DNA of 64,000 bases from positions 1 to 64,000 of the forward strand of contig JACPYP010000004.1 in assembly GCA_016195985.1 (NCBI GenBank), read 5' to 3'. Under the pieces are notes generated by a model. It had not been told where the DNA came from, did no database searches, and saw only the letters and a list, made by a program, of their open reading frames with translations. Origin of the DNA: Acidobacteriota bacterium. Its GTDB lineage: Bacteria; Acidobacteriota; Holophagae; Holophagales; Holophagaceae. Made by a program: the position numbers and the translations under genes. This document shows, in pieces, positions 49,053 through 56,640 of this stretch. Each line of letters starts with the position of its first letter. Within the stretch, counting starts at the first letter, position 1.

Positions 49053-50444
49053 ATGCGCGCCGACAATCCCGCCCTGCCAAGGATGCCGCAATCCGCCCGC
49101 TGGAGCGCGCTCGCCCTCGTCTCTTTGACGATGATGTGCGCCTATTACTTCGACAAAGTCATGGCGCCGCTCAAGCCCCTCCTGGAATCGCAACTGGGAT
49201 GGAGCAGCACTGATTACGGCTTCATGTGCAGCGGCCTGGGATGGCTCAACGTGTTCTGCTTCGGACTGGTCTTTTCGGGCGTGATTCTGGACCGGAAGGG
49301 TGTGCGTTTCACGGGGCTCATGGCGGCCCTCGCCATGATTGTGGGGGCCTCCATGCAGGCGGCGGCGCTGACGCCCGGTCTGCTTCCGGCGAGCCCCTGG
49401 CTTGGGCTGAAACCCCCGGTGCTGCTTGCGGCATCGGGCCTGGCGGTGTTCTGTTTCGGCCTTGAAAGCGCGGGGATCACCGTCTCGAAGGCCATCGTCC
49501 AGTGGTTCCAAGGCCGAGAGCTGGCCTAGGCCATGGGGCTTCAGGTGTCCATCGCCCGGCTGGGAACCGGCGTAGCGATGCTGGTGGCCGCGCCCCTGGC
49601 CACGAGCTACCGGCTGGTGACCCCCGTGGCTTTCGGGGTGTTCCTCCTCGGCGGCGGTCTGGCGGCTTTCATTCTGTTTTCGCGCATGGATGCGCGAGCC
49701 GGGTCGCAGGCATCCGGACCCGTGCGGGAAGAAGAGCGGTTCAACCTGAAAGACATTGGCGCCATCCTCAGGAATTCGGGCTTCTGGCTCATCGCGGCCC
49801 TCTGCGTGCTGTTCTACAGCGCCGTCTTTCCCTTCCTCGGCAATGCCAGCGATCTGATGGTCCAGAAATACGGCATCTCTCCCCGGTTTTCCGGTAGCAT
49901 CCCCAGCCTGCTGCCCATCGGAACCATCCTGCTGACGCCGGTGTTCGGCCGCATCTACGACCGGAAAGGGCGGGGTGTCTCGATCATGATGCTCGGGGCG
50001 GTTCTCCTGGTGGTGGCCCACGGCATCTTCTCCCTGCCCTTTCTCACCCATTGGGGATTCGCGGTGGCGGCCATCCTGCTGCTGGGAGTCGCCTTCAGCC
50101 TGGTGCCTTCCGCGATGTGGCCGGCCTTGTCCCGGATCGTGCCCCAGCGCCAGTTGGGCACCGCCTACGCCTTGACCTTCTACATCCAGAACATCGGCCT
50201 CATGGGCGTGCCCTTCCTGGTGAACCGGCTGCTCGACAAGTGCTGTCGGACGCCCGGGGCGGACGGGCGCGGCGGCTACGACTACACGCTGCCCATGCTG
50301 GTGTTCACAGCCTTCGGCGTCGCAGCCTTCTTGGTGGGAGTCGTGCTCCTCCGCGAGGATGCCAGGAAGGGCTATGGGCTCGAGCGGTCCAGCGGGGCTT
50401 CTCCGGCGCAGAACCTGAAGGAGGCGGCGCTGGCGGAGACCTGA
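49053..50444 (+). pseudogene. MFS transporter interrupted by one in-frame amber codon
   Basis: Bases 49053-49526 encode six membrane helices ending IVQWFQGRELA; a TAG follows at 49527-49529. The same frame continues without a break as AMGLQVSIARLGTGVAMLVAAPLA and on through six more helices to 50444. Intact relatives of this major-facilitator group read FKGRELA-x-AMGL at this point, so a single base change explains the stop. The ATG at 49533 could start the second half but has no good ribosome-binding site. Options: recent nonsense mutation, sequencing error, or suppression. Confidence 0.8.
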
Positions 50445-50545
50445 GGCCTGCGGCCTGAGGCTGGTGGGCACCGGGTTTCCTTCTCTGGACGTCCTTTGAC
50501 TGGAACGCGCTGGCCAAGCATGCTGGCCCGAAAGGAGACGAGGCT

Positions 50546-50971
50546 GTGAGCATCAGCGCCTTTCCCCATGTCTCGCCGCCTCCCAGCGCGGATTCCGTGC
50601 GGGAGACGCTTCGGCAGGCCGCATCCCTGTGGGATCGGCTCGTCCAGGCCCTCGAAGCGCAGAGCGGCCAGCCCGGGATGTGGAAATCCTACGGGCCCCG
50701 CTACGGATGGAGGCTCGCCTTCGCCCGGGGAAAGGGACCTCTGGCCGCCCTCTACCCGCAGGCGGGCGCTGTCGTGGTGGTGGTGAATCTGGTGCGGGAG
50801 GAGCCCCGTCTGGCCGAGGCCCTGAAGCTCGGGCCCGTGGCGAAGGCGGCCTTCGAGGCCGCGCCGCGCCTGCGCGATGGACAATGCCTGGTCATTCCGG
50901 TGAAGAGCAAGGCGGCCTTGGAGGATGCCCTGAGCCTGGTTCGGCTCAAGGGAGACGCCAGGCCGTCGTGA
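50546..50971 (+). CDS. DUF3788-like small protein
   Basis: 141 residues: VRETLRQAASLWDRLVQALEAQ, then WKSYGPRYGWRLAFARGKGPLAALYP and AVVVVVNLVREEPRLAEALKLG. The pattern resembles DUF3788 proteins, whose role is unknown. The GTG at 50546 follows AAAGGAG by 8 bases. The next gene begins 19 bases downstream, so the two may be cotranscribed. Confidence 0.6.
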   Translation: MSISAFPHVSPPPSADSVRETLRQAASLWDRLVQALEAQSGQPGMWKSYGPRYGWRLAFARGKGPLAALYPQAGAVVVVVNLVREEPRLAEALKLGPVAKAAFEAAPRLRDGQCLVIPVKSKAALEDALSLVRLKGDARPS

Positions 50972-50990
50972 GCCCAGTGGAGAGGGAAAC

Positions 50991-52136
50991 ATGAGAAGGG
51001 CCGGATTCGTGCTGGGATTGGCGCTCCTGACCGGGATATCCATCGGCGCTGAAACCCGCAAGGGGCCGATCACCGCGCCGCTGGAGGAAAACGAGGACGG
51101 CTACCTGATCCTGCGGGTGCGGCTGCACGACCGCGCGGGCCGGGCGAGGACATTCCGGTTCCTCCTGGATACCGGGGCCGCCACCACCATGATCGACACC
51201 TCCGTGCCCAGCCGGTTTTTCTGGGACGTACGGGGCGTCCAGGCCAAGACGGTGGACGGCACCGCCCAGGAAGCCGCCGCCCAGGCCGTCACGTTGAAGC
51301 GGGTGGACGTCTCAGGCCTGGTGCGCGACGAAGTCCCCGCGATGCGCGCGGATCTCAAGCACAGCATGATGGGGCGCATGCAGGATGAACCCGTGGACGG
51401 CATCCTGGGCATGTCCTTTCTCCGCAACACGCGCTTCCTTCTCGACGCGGCCCGGAAGCAGGTGCTTTGGGGCGCGGACTTTCCCGATGGGCCTTGCCAC
51501 CGCATTCAGATCGGTCCGGATGACCACGCCTATCTGGATCTGACGGTGGGGGGAAGTGTGGTCCGCGCGGTTCTGGATACGGGCAATGGCGGCGGCTTCA
51601 TCCTGCCCAAGCGCCTCGCACCGGAGGCGGGCGGCGCTCCTTCTGGTGTCGGCACGGGGATGCACGGCGGCTTCATTCCCACCTACCGGGCCCGACTCGA
51701 CATCTCCACCGGCGGCCGGAGCTGGTCCTCGGCGCCCGTGCGGCTGGAGGATTCCGAAGAATCCGCGAACCTCGGGCTGCGCATCTTCAAGGCCGGGCCC
51801 ACCTTCTTCGACTTCACCTTCAAGCTGGTGGTGCTGCCTGCCGCGGGCGAGGACCACTGGGCCATCCTTCCGGAGGAACCAGCCCGAAACCTCACCCTGG
51901 CCTGGCATCGCGAAGGGAGAAAGGCCTGGCTGGAAGTGCTCCACCTGGTGCCGGGCAGCGCCTTCGATCGCGCAGGCCTGCGCGCAGGCGACCGCCTGGA
52001 GCGGGTGGGACCCTACGAAGGGCGCGCCCTGACCCTGCGGACCGCGGACCTCATCATCGCCTCCCCCAAGCCACAGGCCTGGATCATCCAACGCGAAGGG
52101 GGGACGCTGCGGCTGGAGGTCGCGCCTTCGAGGTGA
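50991..52136 (+). CDS. secreted retropepsin-like aspartyl protease with PDZ domain
   Basis: 381 residues. Signal peptide MRRAGFVLGLALLTGISIGA. Two aspartyl-protease half-sites are present: FRFLLDTGAATTMID and VRAVLDTGNGGGFILP, each with DTG; GILGMSFLRNTRFLLD is the intervening LGxxFL segment. From about residue 300 a PDZ-like domain follows (LEVLHLVPGSAFDRAGLRAGDRLERVGPYEG). Clan AA proteases with PDZ domains are common in this phylum. The region after it is a tRNA-associated island. Confidence 0.85.
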   Translation: MRRAGFVLGLALLTGISIGAETRKGPITAPLEENEDGYLILRVRLHDRAGRARTFRFLLDTGAATTMIDTSVPSRFFWDVRGVQAKTVDGTAQEAAAQAVTLKRVDVSGLVRDEVPAMRADLKHSMMGRMQDEPVDGILGMSFLRNTRFLLDAARKQVLWGADFPDGPCHRIQIGPDDHAYLDLTVGGSVVRAVLDTGNGGGFILPKRLAPEAGGAPSGVGTGMHGGFIPTYRARLDISTGGRSWSSAPVRLEDSEESANLGLRIFKAGPTFFDFTFKLVVLPAAGEDHWAILPEEPARNLTLAWHREGRKAWLEVLHLVPGSAFDRAGLRAGDRLERVGPYEGRALTLRTADLIIASPKPQAWIIQREGGTLRLEVAPSR

Positions 52137-52175
52137 CGTACCATCCGTGACTTCGATTCCCTCGGGACATGAGAA

Positions 52176-52195
52176 GGCCCGGCGCAAGCCGGGCC
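52176..52195 (+). terminator. GC hairpin at the left island border
   Basis: GGCCCGGC-GCAA-GCCGGGCC, an 8-bp stem directly before the left 47-bp repeat. It may terminate the protease transcript and, before insertion, the original tRNA-Glu transcript. No T run on the plus strand. Confidence 0.55.
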
Positions 52196-52196
52196 G

Positions 52197-52243
52197 TGTT
52201 GGTAGTCCCAAGGGGAATCGAACCCCTGTTCCCGCCGTGAGAG
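52197..52243. repeat. left attachment repeat (tRNA-Glu 3' half)
   Basis: 47 bases identical to 55031-55077. It contains the anticodon loop, T arm, acceptor 3' strand and encoded CCA of tRNA-Glu, but not the 5' half. This is the displaced 3' end left when an element inserted into the tRNA gene. Confidence 0.9.
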
Positions 52244-52380
52244 AAAAAAGGCAGAGTCTATCTAAAACGAAGACAAACGATCATAAACCTTAATAAACAA
52301 AAGTTTGGATTGTTGCAGGTCCGATGGGTCCGCCCTAATCTGGGAACATCCGTTACCGATGGATTACCGACGGAGGAACC

Positions 52381-52506
52381 ATGGTGAGTGACGTCACTTG
52401 GGCTAGCTTCAATCTTCGTTCGGGCGAGGAGGCTCAGGACTGCCACTTTGCAATGACCGCTGCCAGTGCATCCGTGGGTGTGAGGCACACGATTGAGCGA
52501 GTCTGA
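52381..52506 (+). CDS. possible 41-residue protein in the island
   Basis: The ATG at 52381 follows GGAGG with 4-base spacing and opens a 41-codon frame (MVSDVTWASFNLRSGEE..., ending HTIERV). No family is recognised. The strong ribosome-binding site is the only support; it might be the start of a truncated older gene. The stretch from 52507 to 52740 shows no better frame. Confidence 0.3.
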   Translation: MVSDVTWASFNLRSGEEAQDCHFAMTAASASVGVRHTIERV

Positions 52507-52740
52507 AGCGTTGATTTGACCACAGAGAACACCAAGCCGACCAGAGTGCTAAAACCTCTCATAAAAAGCCTAACCGCCAAACTCAGCAGTGGCGTGGTAC
52601 AGGTGAGCTTGGAACCCCGGAAACGAATCATGCCCCGCCGTTTGCTTCAGCGCCTGGTTCGGCGCTCAGTGGCCATCCTATTGGCTCTTGGAGATGGCGA
52701 ACAAGCCGGTCATCTGGTTTGTTCGCTGGTGGTGGTGAGT

Positions 52741-52766
52741 GACTCATAGTCCGTGGACCCATTGTC
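52741..52766 (+). promoter_or_regulatory. double C box operator of the restriction-modification system
   Basis: GACTCATAGTC (52741-52751), a CGTG spacer, then GACCCATTGTC (52756-52766). This is the tandem arrangement known for controller-protein operators, where the left box activates and the right box represses the C-R promoter. It ends 22 bp before the C gene ATG. TCTAGGT near 52771 is a possible -10. Confidence 0.85.
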
Positions 52767-52788
52767 CATGTCTAGGTAGTTTCCTCTC

Positions 52789-53010
52789 ATGGCTCGAAGT
52801 GCCCACATTTTGGTTCGGTTCGGTCAGCGCATTCGGGAGAAGCGAATCGAACTCGGTTTGTCGCAAGAAGCATTTGCAGACAAGTGCGGTCTTGACAGGA
52901 CTTACATCAGTGGCATCGAGAGGGGCAAACGCAACGTCTCACTCTTGAACATCGAGGTGATTGCGAAAGCCCTCGGCACTTCGGTTTCCGAACTCACGCA
53001 AGAGGTATAA
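52789..53010 (+). CDS. restriction-modification controller (C) protein
   Basis: 73 residues, a single Xre/HTH_3 domain: [59 protein letters not shown]. Size and sequence fit C proteins of type II systems, which delay nuclease synthesis after entry to a new host. There is no ribosome-binding site before the ATG, and the promoter elements lie so close that the mRNA is probably leaderless, as in several known C genes. The endonuclease gene follows after 8 bases. Confidence 0.88.
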   Translation: MARSAHILVRFGQRIREKRIELGLSQEAFADKCGLDRTYISGIERGKRNVSLLNIEVIAKALGTSVSELTQEV

Positions 53011-53018
53011 CCCCGACT

Positions 53019-53837
53019 ATGATGTCCCGTTCGATCCTCGATTACTTCGATGTGTCCTTAGACTTCTTCACGCAAGTTGTGCTGAACAACCCCAGCCTTA
53101 GGGGCATGATCTTGGGTTACATTGCCGAAGCGAAGCTGAAGGAAGCCTTGATGGGGCACGGGCGAGGTTCGGCATTCCGCAAGGATGATGACCACGACCG
53201 CAAGAAGAAGGGCGATCTTGTCGTTACTTACGAAGGGTTTGAGTTCAAGATTGAAGTCAAGTCCCTTCAAACCAACACGGTCGAAATGCTCCCCCCTGGA
53301 GGGGAATGGGTCCGGAAGGTCATCAAGCAGAAAGGACCGGGGCAGCCCAACCCGCCTTACCTCCCTTTGTGGGAAAAGCATCGGTTCGACGCCAAATTCC
53401 GGGGCCAGTTTCAGTGCGATGCGAGCGACAGGCGGAAGGTGAACTTCCCCGATGGGAGTTCGGTGGAGACGACTAACCTTCTCTTCGGCGAGTTTCACAT
53501 CCTGGCAGCCGGTATCTTCACTTTCCGAGAGAAGTGGGATTTTGGATTCGCCCTGAACCGTGACCTGCCCGCCAGTACCAATTCCGACTACACGGAGTAC
53601 CAACGGCAACGCCTGATTACCAGCATGATCCCCATTACTTGGCCTCTTCAGTCCCCGTTCGTCAGCGACATCTACGTCTTGCTTGACAAACTCGTCACTG
53701 AAGAGAAGGCGAAGAAAGAGGATAGGCTGGCCGGGAGAGAAACTGTGGTCGTCGAACAGCCGCCCGCGAAAACCTCGGATGTTGTCGAAGAACCGCAGGT
53801 CAAGGTTGTCGAAAGGAAACGGAAGAAGAAATCTTGA
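53019..53837 (+). CDS. type II restriction endonuclease, PD-(D/E)XK type
   Basis: 272 residues, no close named family recognised. The catalytic pattern is visible: E37 in [13 protein letters not shown]66 in [15 protein letters not shown] and E79-V-K81 in KIEVKSLQ, i.e. D-(X)12-ExK. The C-terminus is charged ([10 protein letters not shown]). The link to C and M genes supports restriction function; the recognition site cannot be read from sequence. Its 3' end overlaps the convergent methyltransferase by 38 bases. Confidence 0.8.
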   Translation: MMSRSILDYFDVSLDFFTQVVLNNPSLRGMILGYIAEAKLKEALMGHGRGSAFRKDDDHDRKKKGDLVVTYEGFEFKIEVKSLQTNTVEMLPPGGEWVRKVIKQKGPGQPNPPYLPLWEKHRFDAKFRGQFQCDASDRRKVNFPDGSSVETTNLLFGEFHILAAGIFTFREKWDFGFALNRDLPASTNSDYTEYQRQRLITSMIPITWPLQSPFVSDIYVLLDKLVTEEKAKKEDRLAGRETVVVEQPPAKTSDVVEEPQVKVVERKRKKKS

Positions 53838-54678
53838 ACTTCCGTTTCAGGAATACGACGAAGTACGAATGGTTCTTCCGGGCGTGTTCCTGCTTCTTCA
53901 ACCGGCTCACGCCCGCTTTGTTCGACCTAACGACGACGAATAGGTCTTTGGTGTAGAAACCTAGGGATTCGCAGCCGGTGATTATTTCGACGTGCGTAAG
54001 CCGCTGCCTGTTGGCGCTCACTTCATCCTGGCATTTCACGATGAACACGCCGTTCGGCTTCAAAACACGGTATGCGTCTCGGCTCGCTCGTGCGTACAGG
54101 TCTACAACGGCGTCGTGCCACTTTGGGGCGGTCTCTCCTTCCTTGATCGCTTCGCCCGACCCGTTTGCCTTCCCGTTGGAGTACGCCTTACGGAAGCTAG
54201 CGTGCGTGCCCGACCCGGCCATGTGGTCTTCGCTCTTCCTGAACAACCCTTCCATGTACGGCGGGTCCAGGACGAGACAATCAAGCGACTCGTCTTCGTA
54301 AGGCAGTTTCCGACAGTCCACGCCTGTCCGCACCTTGCCGGCCATGTGCGCCGGTATGCCTTCCGTCTTGGCGTCGATGTCCGATGCCAGGAGTCTGTAT
54401 GCGTCCGGCTCGACATCCCGCCAGAACGCCCCCTGCCCGTAGGTCACGTCAGCGACCGTCGCCCCCTTCGGAACGTGCAGGTCCAGAATTTGGGCGAACA
54501 GTTCGGAGTTATTACCGACGTGCACGGAGAACACTAGGTTCGTGGTCGGCTCACCCCCGGCGACCCGCTTTCCGATGCCGCCCGGTTGTTCCTGGTCATC
54601 GTCGAATAGCCCGTGTTGACTGTCGCGCATGATCACATTGTTTCCCGGTCGGGTACCCATTCGTCGTCCGTCCCACAT
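53800..54678 (-). CDS. DNA methyltransferase (DPPY, N6-adenine or N4-cytosine)
   Basis: 292 residues. Motif [15 protein letters not shown] (residues 73-86, DxxxGxGxF), SDID after it, motif [12 protein letters not shown] (DPPY at 138-141), and [17 protein letters not shown] later. The DPPY tetrad shows exocyclic-amino methylation; it protects host DNA from the linked nuclease. Possible starts are the ATGs at 54678 (GGTGAG upstream), 54660 and 54630. The first fits the promoter at 54707-54735. Confidence 0.88.
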   Translation of the reverse strand: MWDGRRMGTRPGNNVIMRDSQHGLFDDDQEQPGGIGKRVAGGEPTTNLVFSVHVGNNSELFAQILDLHVPKGATVADVTYGQGAFWRDVEPDAYRLLASDIDAKTEGIPAHMAGKVRTGVDCRKLPYEDESLDCLVLDPPYMEGLFRKSEDHMAGSGTHASFRKAYSNGKANGSGEAIKEGETAPKWHDAVVDLYARASRDAYRVLKPNGVFIVKCQDEVSANRQRLTHVEIITGCESLGFYTKDLFVVVRSNKAGVSRLKKQEHARKNHSYFVVFLKRKFKISSSVSFRQP

Positions 54679-54703
54679 TCACTCACCACTGCGGCGCGAT
54701 TTG

Positions 54704-54735
54704 GTGACTATAAGTCACATGCTGATCCAAGTCAA
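54704..54735 (-). promoter_or_regulatory. methyltransferase promoter overlapped by a single C box
   Basis: Read on the minus strand: TTGACT (54735-54730), 17-bp spacer, TATAGT (54712-54707). The -10 lies inside the palindrome GACTTATAGTC (54716-54706), which matches the C-box consensus and is flanked by GT/AC symmetry. Bound C protein would block RNA polymerase, repressing the methyltransferase once protection is established. Confidence 0.8.
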
Positions 54736-55004
54736 GTCCAGTTGCTCCGCCGCCGAACGAAGAAGCTAAACGGCCCCGCCTGCACCGAGGCGCTGAGCGG
54801 ATCGGTGGCGAACCTGATTAGGCAGACCGGCGGTCCACGGATTAGGGGTCACACCGTGCAAGCGGGTTGAGGTGAAGGGCTCGGAACTCCCGGGGCGCCT
54901 CCTGGTGACGGGTGGGCTGTGGCCCGTGAGAGGACCTGGCCTGCTACTCCTGGTCCCGAGGGACACCCGTTACCGATGGTCCCGTTTCGGCCCCCTGAAA
55001 AGCA

Positions 55005-55029
55005 GAAACCCACGCTGGGCGTGGGTTTC
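55005..55029 (-). terminator. intrinsic terminator after tRNA-Glu
   Basis: GAAACCCACGC-TGG-GCGTGGGTTTC, an 11-bp stem, followed on the minus strand by a TTTT run (54998-55001). It lies inside the island and terminates the restored tRNA-Gln-tRNA-Glu transcript. Confidence 0.85.
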
Positions 55030-55030
55030 C

Positions 55031-55077
55031 TGTTGGTAGTCCCAAGGGGAATCGAACCCCTGTTCCCGCCGTGAGAG
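55031..55077. repeat. right attachment repeat within intact tRNA-Glu
   Basis: The second copy of the 47-bp repeat at 52197-52243. Here it is the 3' part of the complete tRNA gene, so the element supplied a replacement 3' end on insertion. The crossover lies between the anticodon loop and the CCA end. Confidence 0.9.
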
Positions 55078-55108
55078 GGCGGTGTACTAACCGCTATACG
55101 ATGGGACC
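55034..55108 (-). tRNA. tRNA-Glu (CTC)
   Basis: Minus strand: acceptor GGTCCCA pairs with TGGGACT (one G-U pair). The anticodon stem CCGCC/GGCGG encloses the loop CTCTCAC, anticodon CTC. T arm AGGGG-TTCGATT-CCCCT; CCA is encoded at 55034-55036. Insertion target of the island. Confidence 0.96.
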
Positions 55109-55137
55109 ACTGTGTTGCACTGCGGAAGAAGCTTGAG

Positions 55138-55212
55138 TGGTTGGGGAGGAAGGATTTGAACCCTCACCTGACGGTACCAGAAACCGTTGTCCTACCATTA
55201 GACCACTCCCCA
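55138..55212 (-). tRNA. tRNA-Gln (CTG)
   Basis: Minus strand: acceptor TGGGGAG pairs with CTCCCCA. The anticodon stem ACGGT/ACCGT encloses the loop TTCTGGT, anticodon CTG. CCA is encoded at 55138-55140. It lies 29 bases upstream of tRNA-Glu in the same direction. Confidence 0.95.
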
Positions 55213-55306
55213 ACGAGTGGAACATCCACTGTACCACGCACGGGGCAAAAGGCAAGGGGTGCTTCCACCAAGGGGGGGAGTAGCCTGTCTGGGCAGAGGT
55301 GCTTTC

Positions 55307-55855
55307 ATGGCGGATCCCATCAAGTTGGCCTATTTCATGGCGGTCAAGGAGGGCGCGAGCTACCTGGGCGGCCTGTTGGTCACGGATACCTCGGGCATCC
55401 CCACGGACTTCCGCTACACGGAGCCCATCACGCCCACGCGTTTGCAGAGCATCCTCTACGGCAAGTCATTGGAGCCGCACCTCAAGGAAGAGGTGATCCA
55501 GAAGACCCTGCTGAAAGAGCTGAAGGCGCCGCCGGACCTGTTCATCCTCAGCGCCACGGAGCTGGCGGGGGGCTGGTCCGGGGACGCGAAATACCCGGTG
55601 CTGGCGGTGCAGAAGAGCCAGGAGGCGCCCCTGGGAAAGGTGGGCGAAGCCTTCCGCGCCGGCCCCCGGGAACTGCTGCTCCAACTGGCGGACGGCGCCG
55701 CGCCGTTGCGGGTGATCTTCGCCGCCTCGGTGGATGCGATGGCCCAGGAGCAGGCCGTGGTGAAGCTGCTGGAGGCGGGCTACCACATGGATTTGACGGA
55801 ACCTCTGGAACGGGTGACGGCGGCGCTGCAGAGCCTCGTGGTGAAGGAAGCCTGA
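55307..55855 (+). CDS. unknown protein, first gene of signalling operon
   Basis: 182 residues, no recognised family: MADPIKLAYFMAVKEGASYLGGLLVTDTSGIPTDFRYTEPITPTRLQSILYG, later LRVIFAASVDAMAQEQAVVKLLEAGYHMDLTEPLERV. Mixed alpha/beta, no signal peptide or membrane segment, so cytoplasmic. GAGGTG precedes the ATG at 55307. Its stop overlaps the next start by one base; five genes follow one another without real gaps. Confidence 0.75.
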   Translation: MADPIKLAYFMAVKEGASYLGGLLVTDTSGIPTDFRYTEPITPTRLQSILYGKSLEPHLKEEVIQKTLLKELKAPPDLFILSATELAGGWSGDAKYPVLAVQKSQEAPLGKVGEAFRAGPRELLLQLADGAAPLRVIFAASVDAMAQEQAVVKLLEAGYHMDLTEPLERVTAALQSLVVKEA

Positions 55856-56640
55856 TGTTCGGCAAAGTGAAGGACGCCATGGCGGATGCCGCGGAAACGC
55901 TGCGCCAGGCGTTCTCGGGCCTGAAGGTGGTGGAGGTGGAAGCGGAACCCTTCCAGCTCCGCAGCCAAACGTCCCAGGCTCTGGCGGCGGCGGGCCGCGC
56001 GGGGCTGGAGCCTCCGGCCGCGGCCTGCCGGGAGATGTGCCCGCTCCGGGAGGCGGTGGAGGGGCGCAGCCTGGAAGCTTTCGAGGCACGCTTGCAGGCG
56101 GAATCCGGCTGGGCCCGGTGGGGCGCCGAAGCGGAGGTGATCCGCATGATGCCGCTCGAAGGCGGCTCCGCCGCGCGGATGGCCGTGCCGCCCCTGCCCA
56201 GGCAGGCGCGGGTTCTGGGCCGGCTGGAGCCCCCTGTCCGGCCCGCTTCCCGCCGCTGGCTGGAGCCGGTCGCGCGGCCGAACCTCCGCCAGCTTTCGCC
56301 GGGGCTTGGGGCCGTGGGCACCCGCTTCGGCATGCAGGCCATGCTTTCCCTGGCCGTGCCCATCCGCGGCGAGGACATCCAGAGCCTGCCCAAGGGGCTG
56401 TGGATGCGCTACAGCCTGCAGCTGGTGCGGGGCACGGGGGAGAACGTGAGAAACCTCGAGGTTCTGGGGCTGTTCCGCGTGCCTCGTAAAGGGGTGGCGG
56501 ATCTGCGCCACGATCCGGCGAGGGGGCGGCTCTTGGTGAGGCTGGAGCCCTCGGCGCTCAAGGCGCCGCGCGCGGCGTTCATCCTGGCGCGCCGGAAGGA
56601 CGATGGAGGTCTGGTGAGTTGCTTTGTGGAGGATCCGTGA
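55855..56640 (+). CDS. unknown protein, second gene of signalling operon
   Basis: 261 residues, family not recognised. The start MFGKVKDAMADAAETLRQAFSGLKVVEVEAEPFQLRSQ is followed by an Arg/Pro-rich middle and a C-terminal part with beta strands (RYSLQLVRGTGENVRNLEVLGLFRVP, GRLLVRLEPSALKAPRAAFILARR). Cysteines in PPAAACREMCPLRE may pair or bind a metal. Translationally coupled on both sides (1- and 4-base overlaps). Confidence 0.7.
   Translation: MFGKVKDAMADAAETLRQAFSGLKVVEVEAEPFQLRSQTSQALAAAGRAGLEPPAAACREMCPLREAVEGRSLEAFEARLQAESGWARWGAEAEVIRMMPLEGGSAARMAVPPLPRQARVLGRLEPPVRPASRRWLEPVARPNLRQLSPGLGAVGTRFGMQAMLSLAVPIRGEDIQSLPKGLWMRYSLQLVRGTGENVRNLEVLGLFRVPRKGVADLRHDPARGRLLVRLEPSALKAPRAAFILARRKDDGGLVSCFVEDP

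Larger units (their letters stand above)
52197..55077. mobile_element. tRNA-Glu-inserted restriction-modification island
   Basis: About 2.9 kb between two perfect 47-bp direct repeats of a tRNA-Glu 3' half. The interior has clearly lower GC and different codon use (more A/T at third positions) than its surroundings. It carries a C protein, a restriction endonuclease, a methyltransferase and about 0.5 kb at the left end with no clear gene. No integrase is present, so the element is decayed or was moved by an integrase in trans. Confidence 0.85.

Noticed and set aside
49527-49529. Amber codon as a programmed pyrrolysine codon
   Set aside because: No downstream structure or pyl gene is visible and MFS transporters are not known to use it; mutation or sequence error is simpler.
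52244-52740. Integrase remnant at the left end of the island
   Set aside because: Translated both strands; no R-H-R-Y recombinase motifs or recognisable fragments found.
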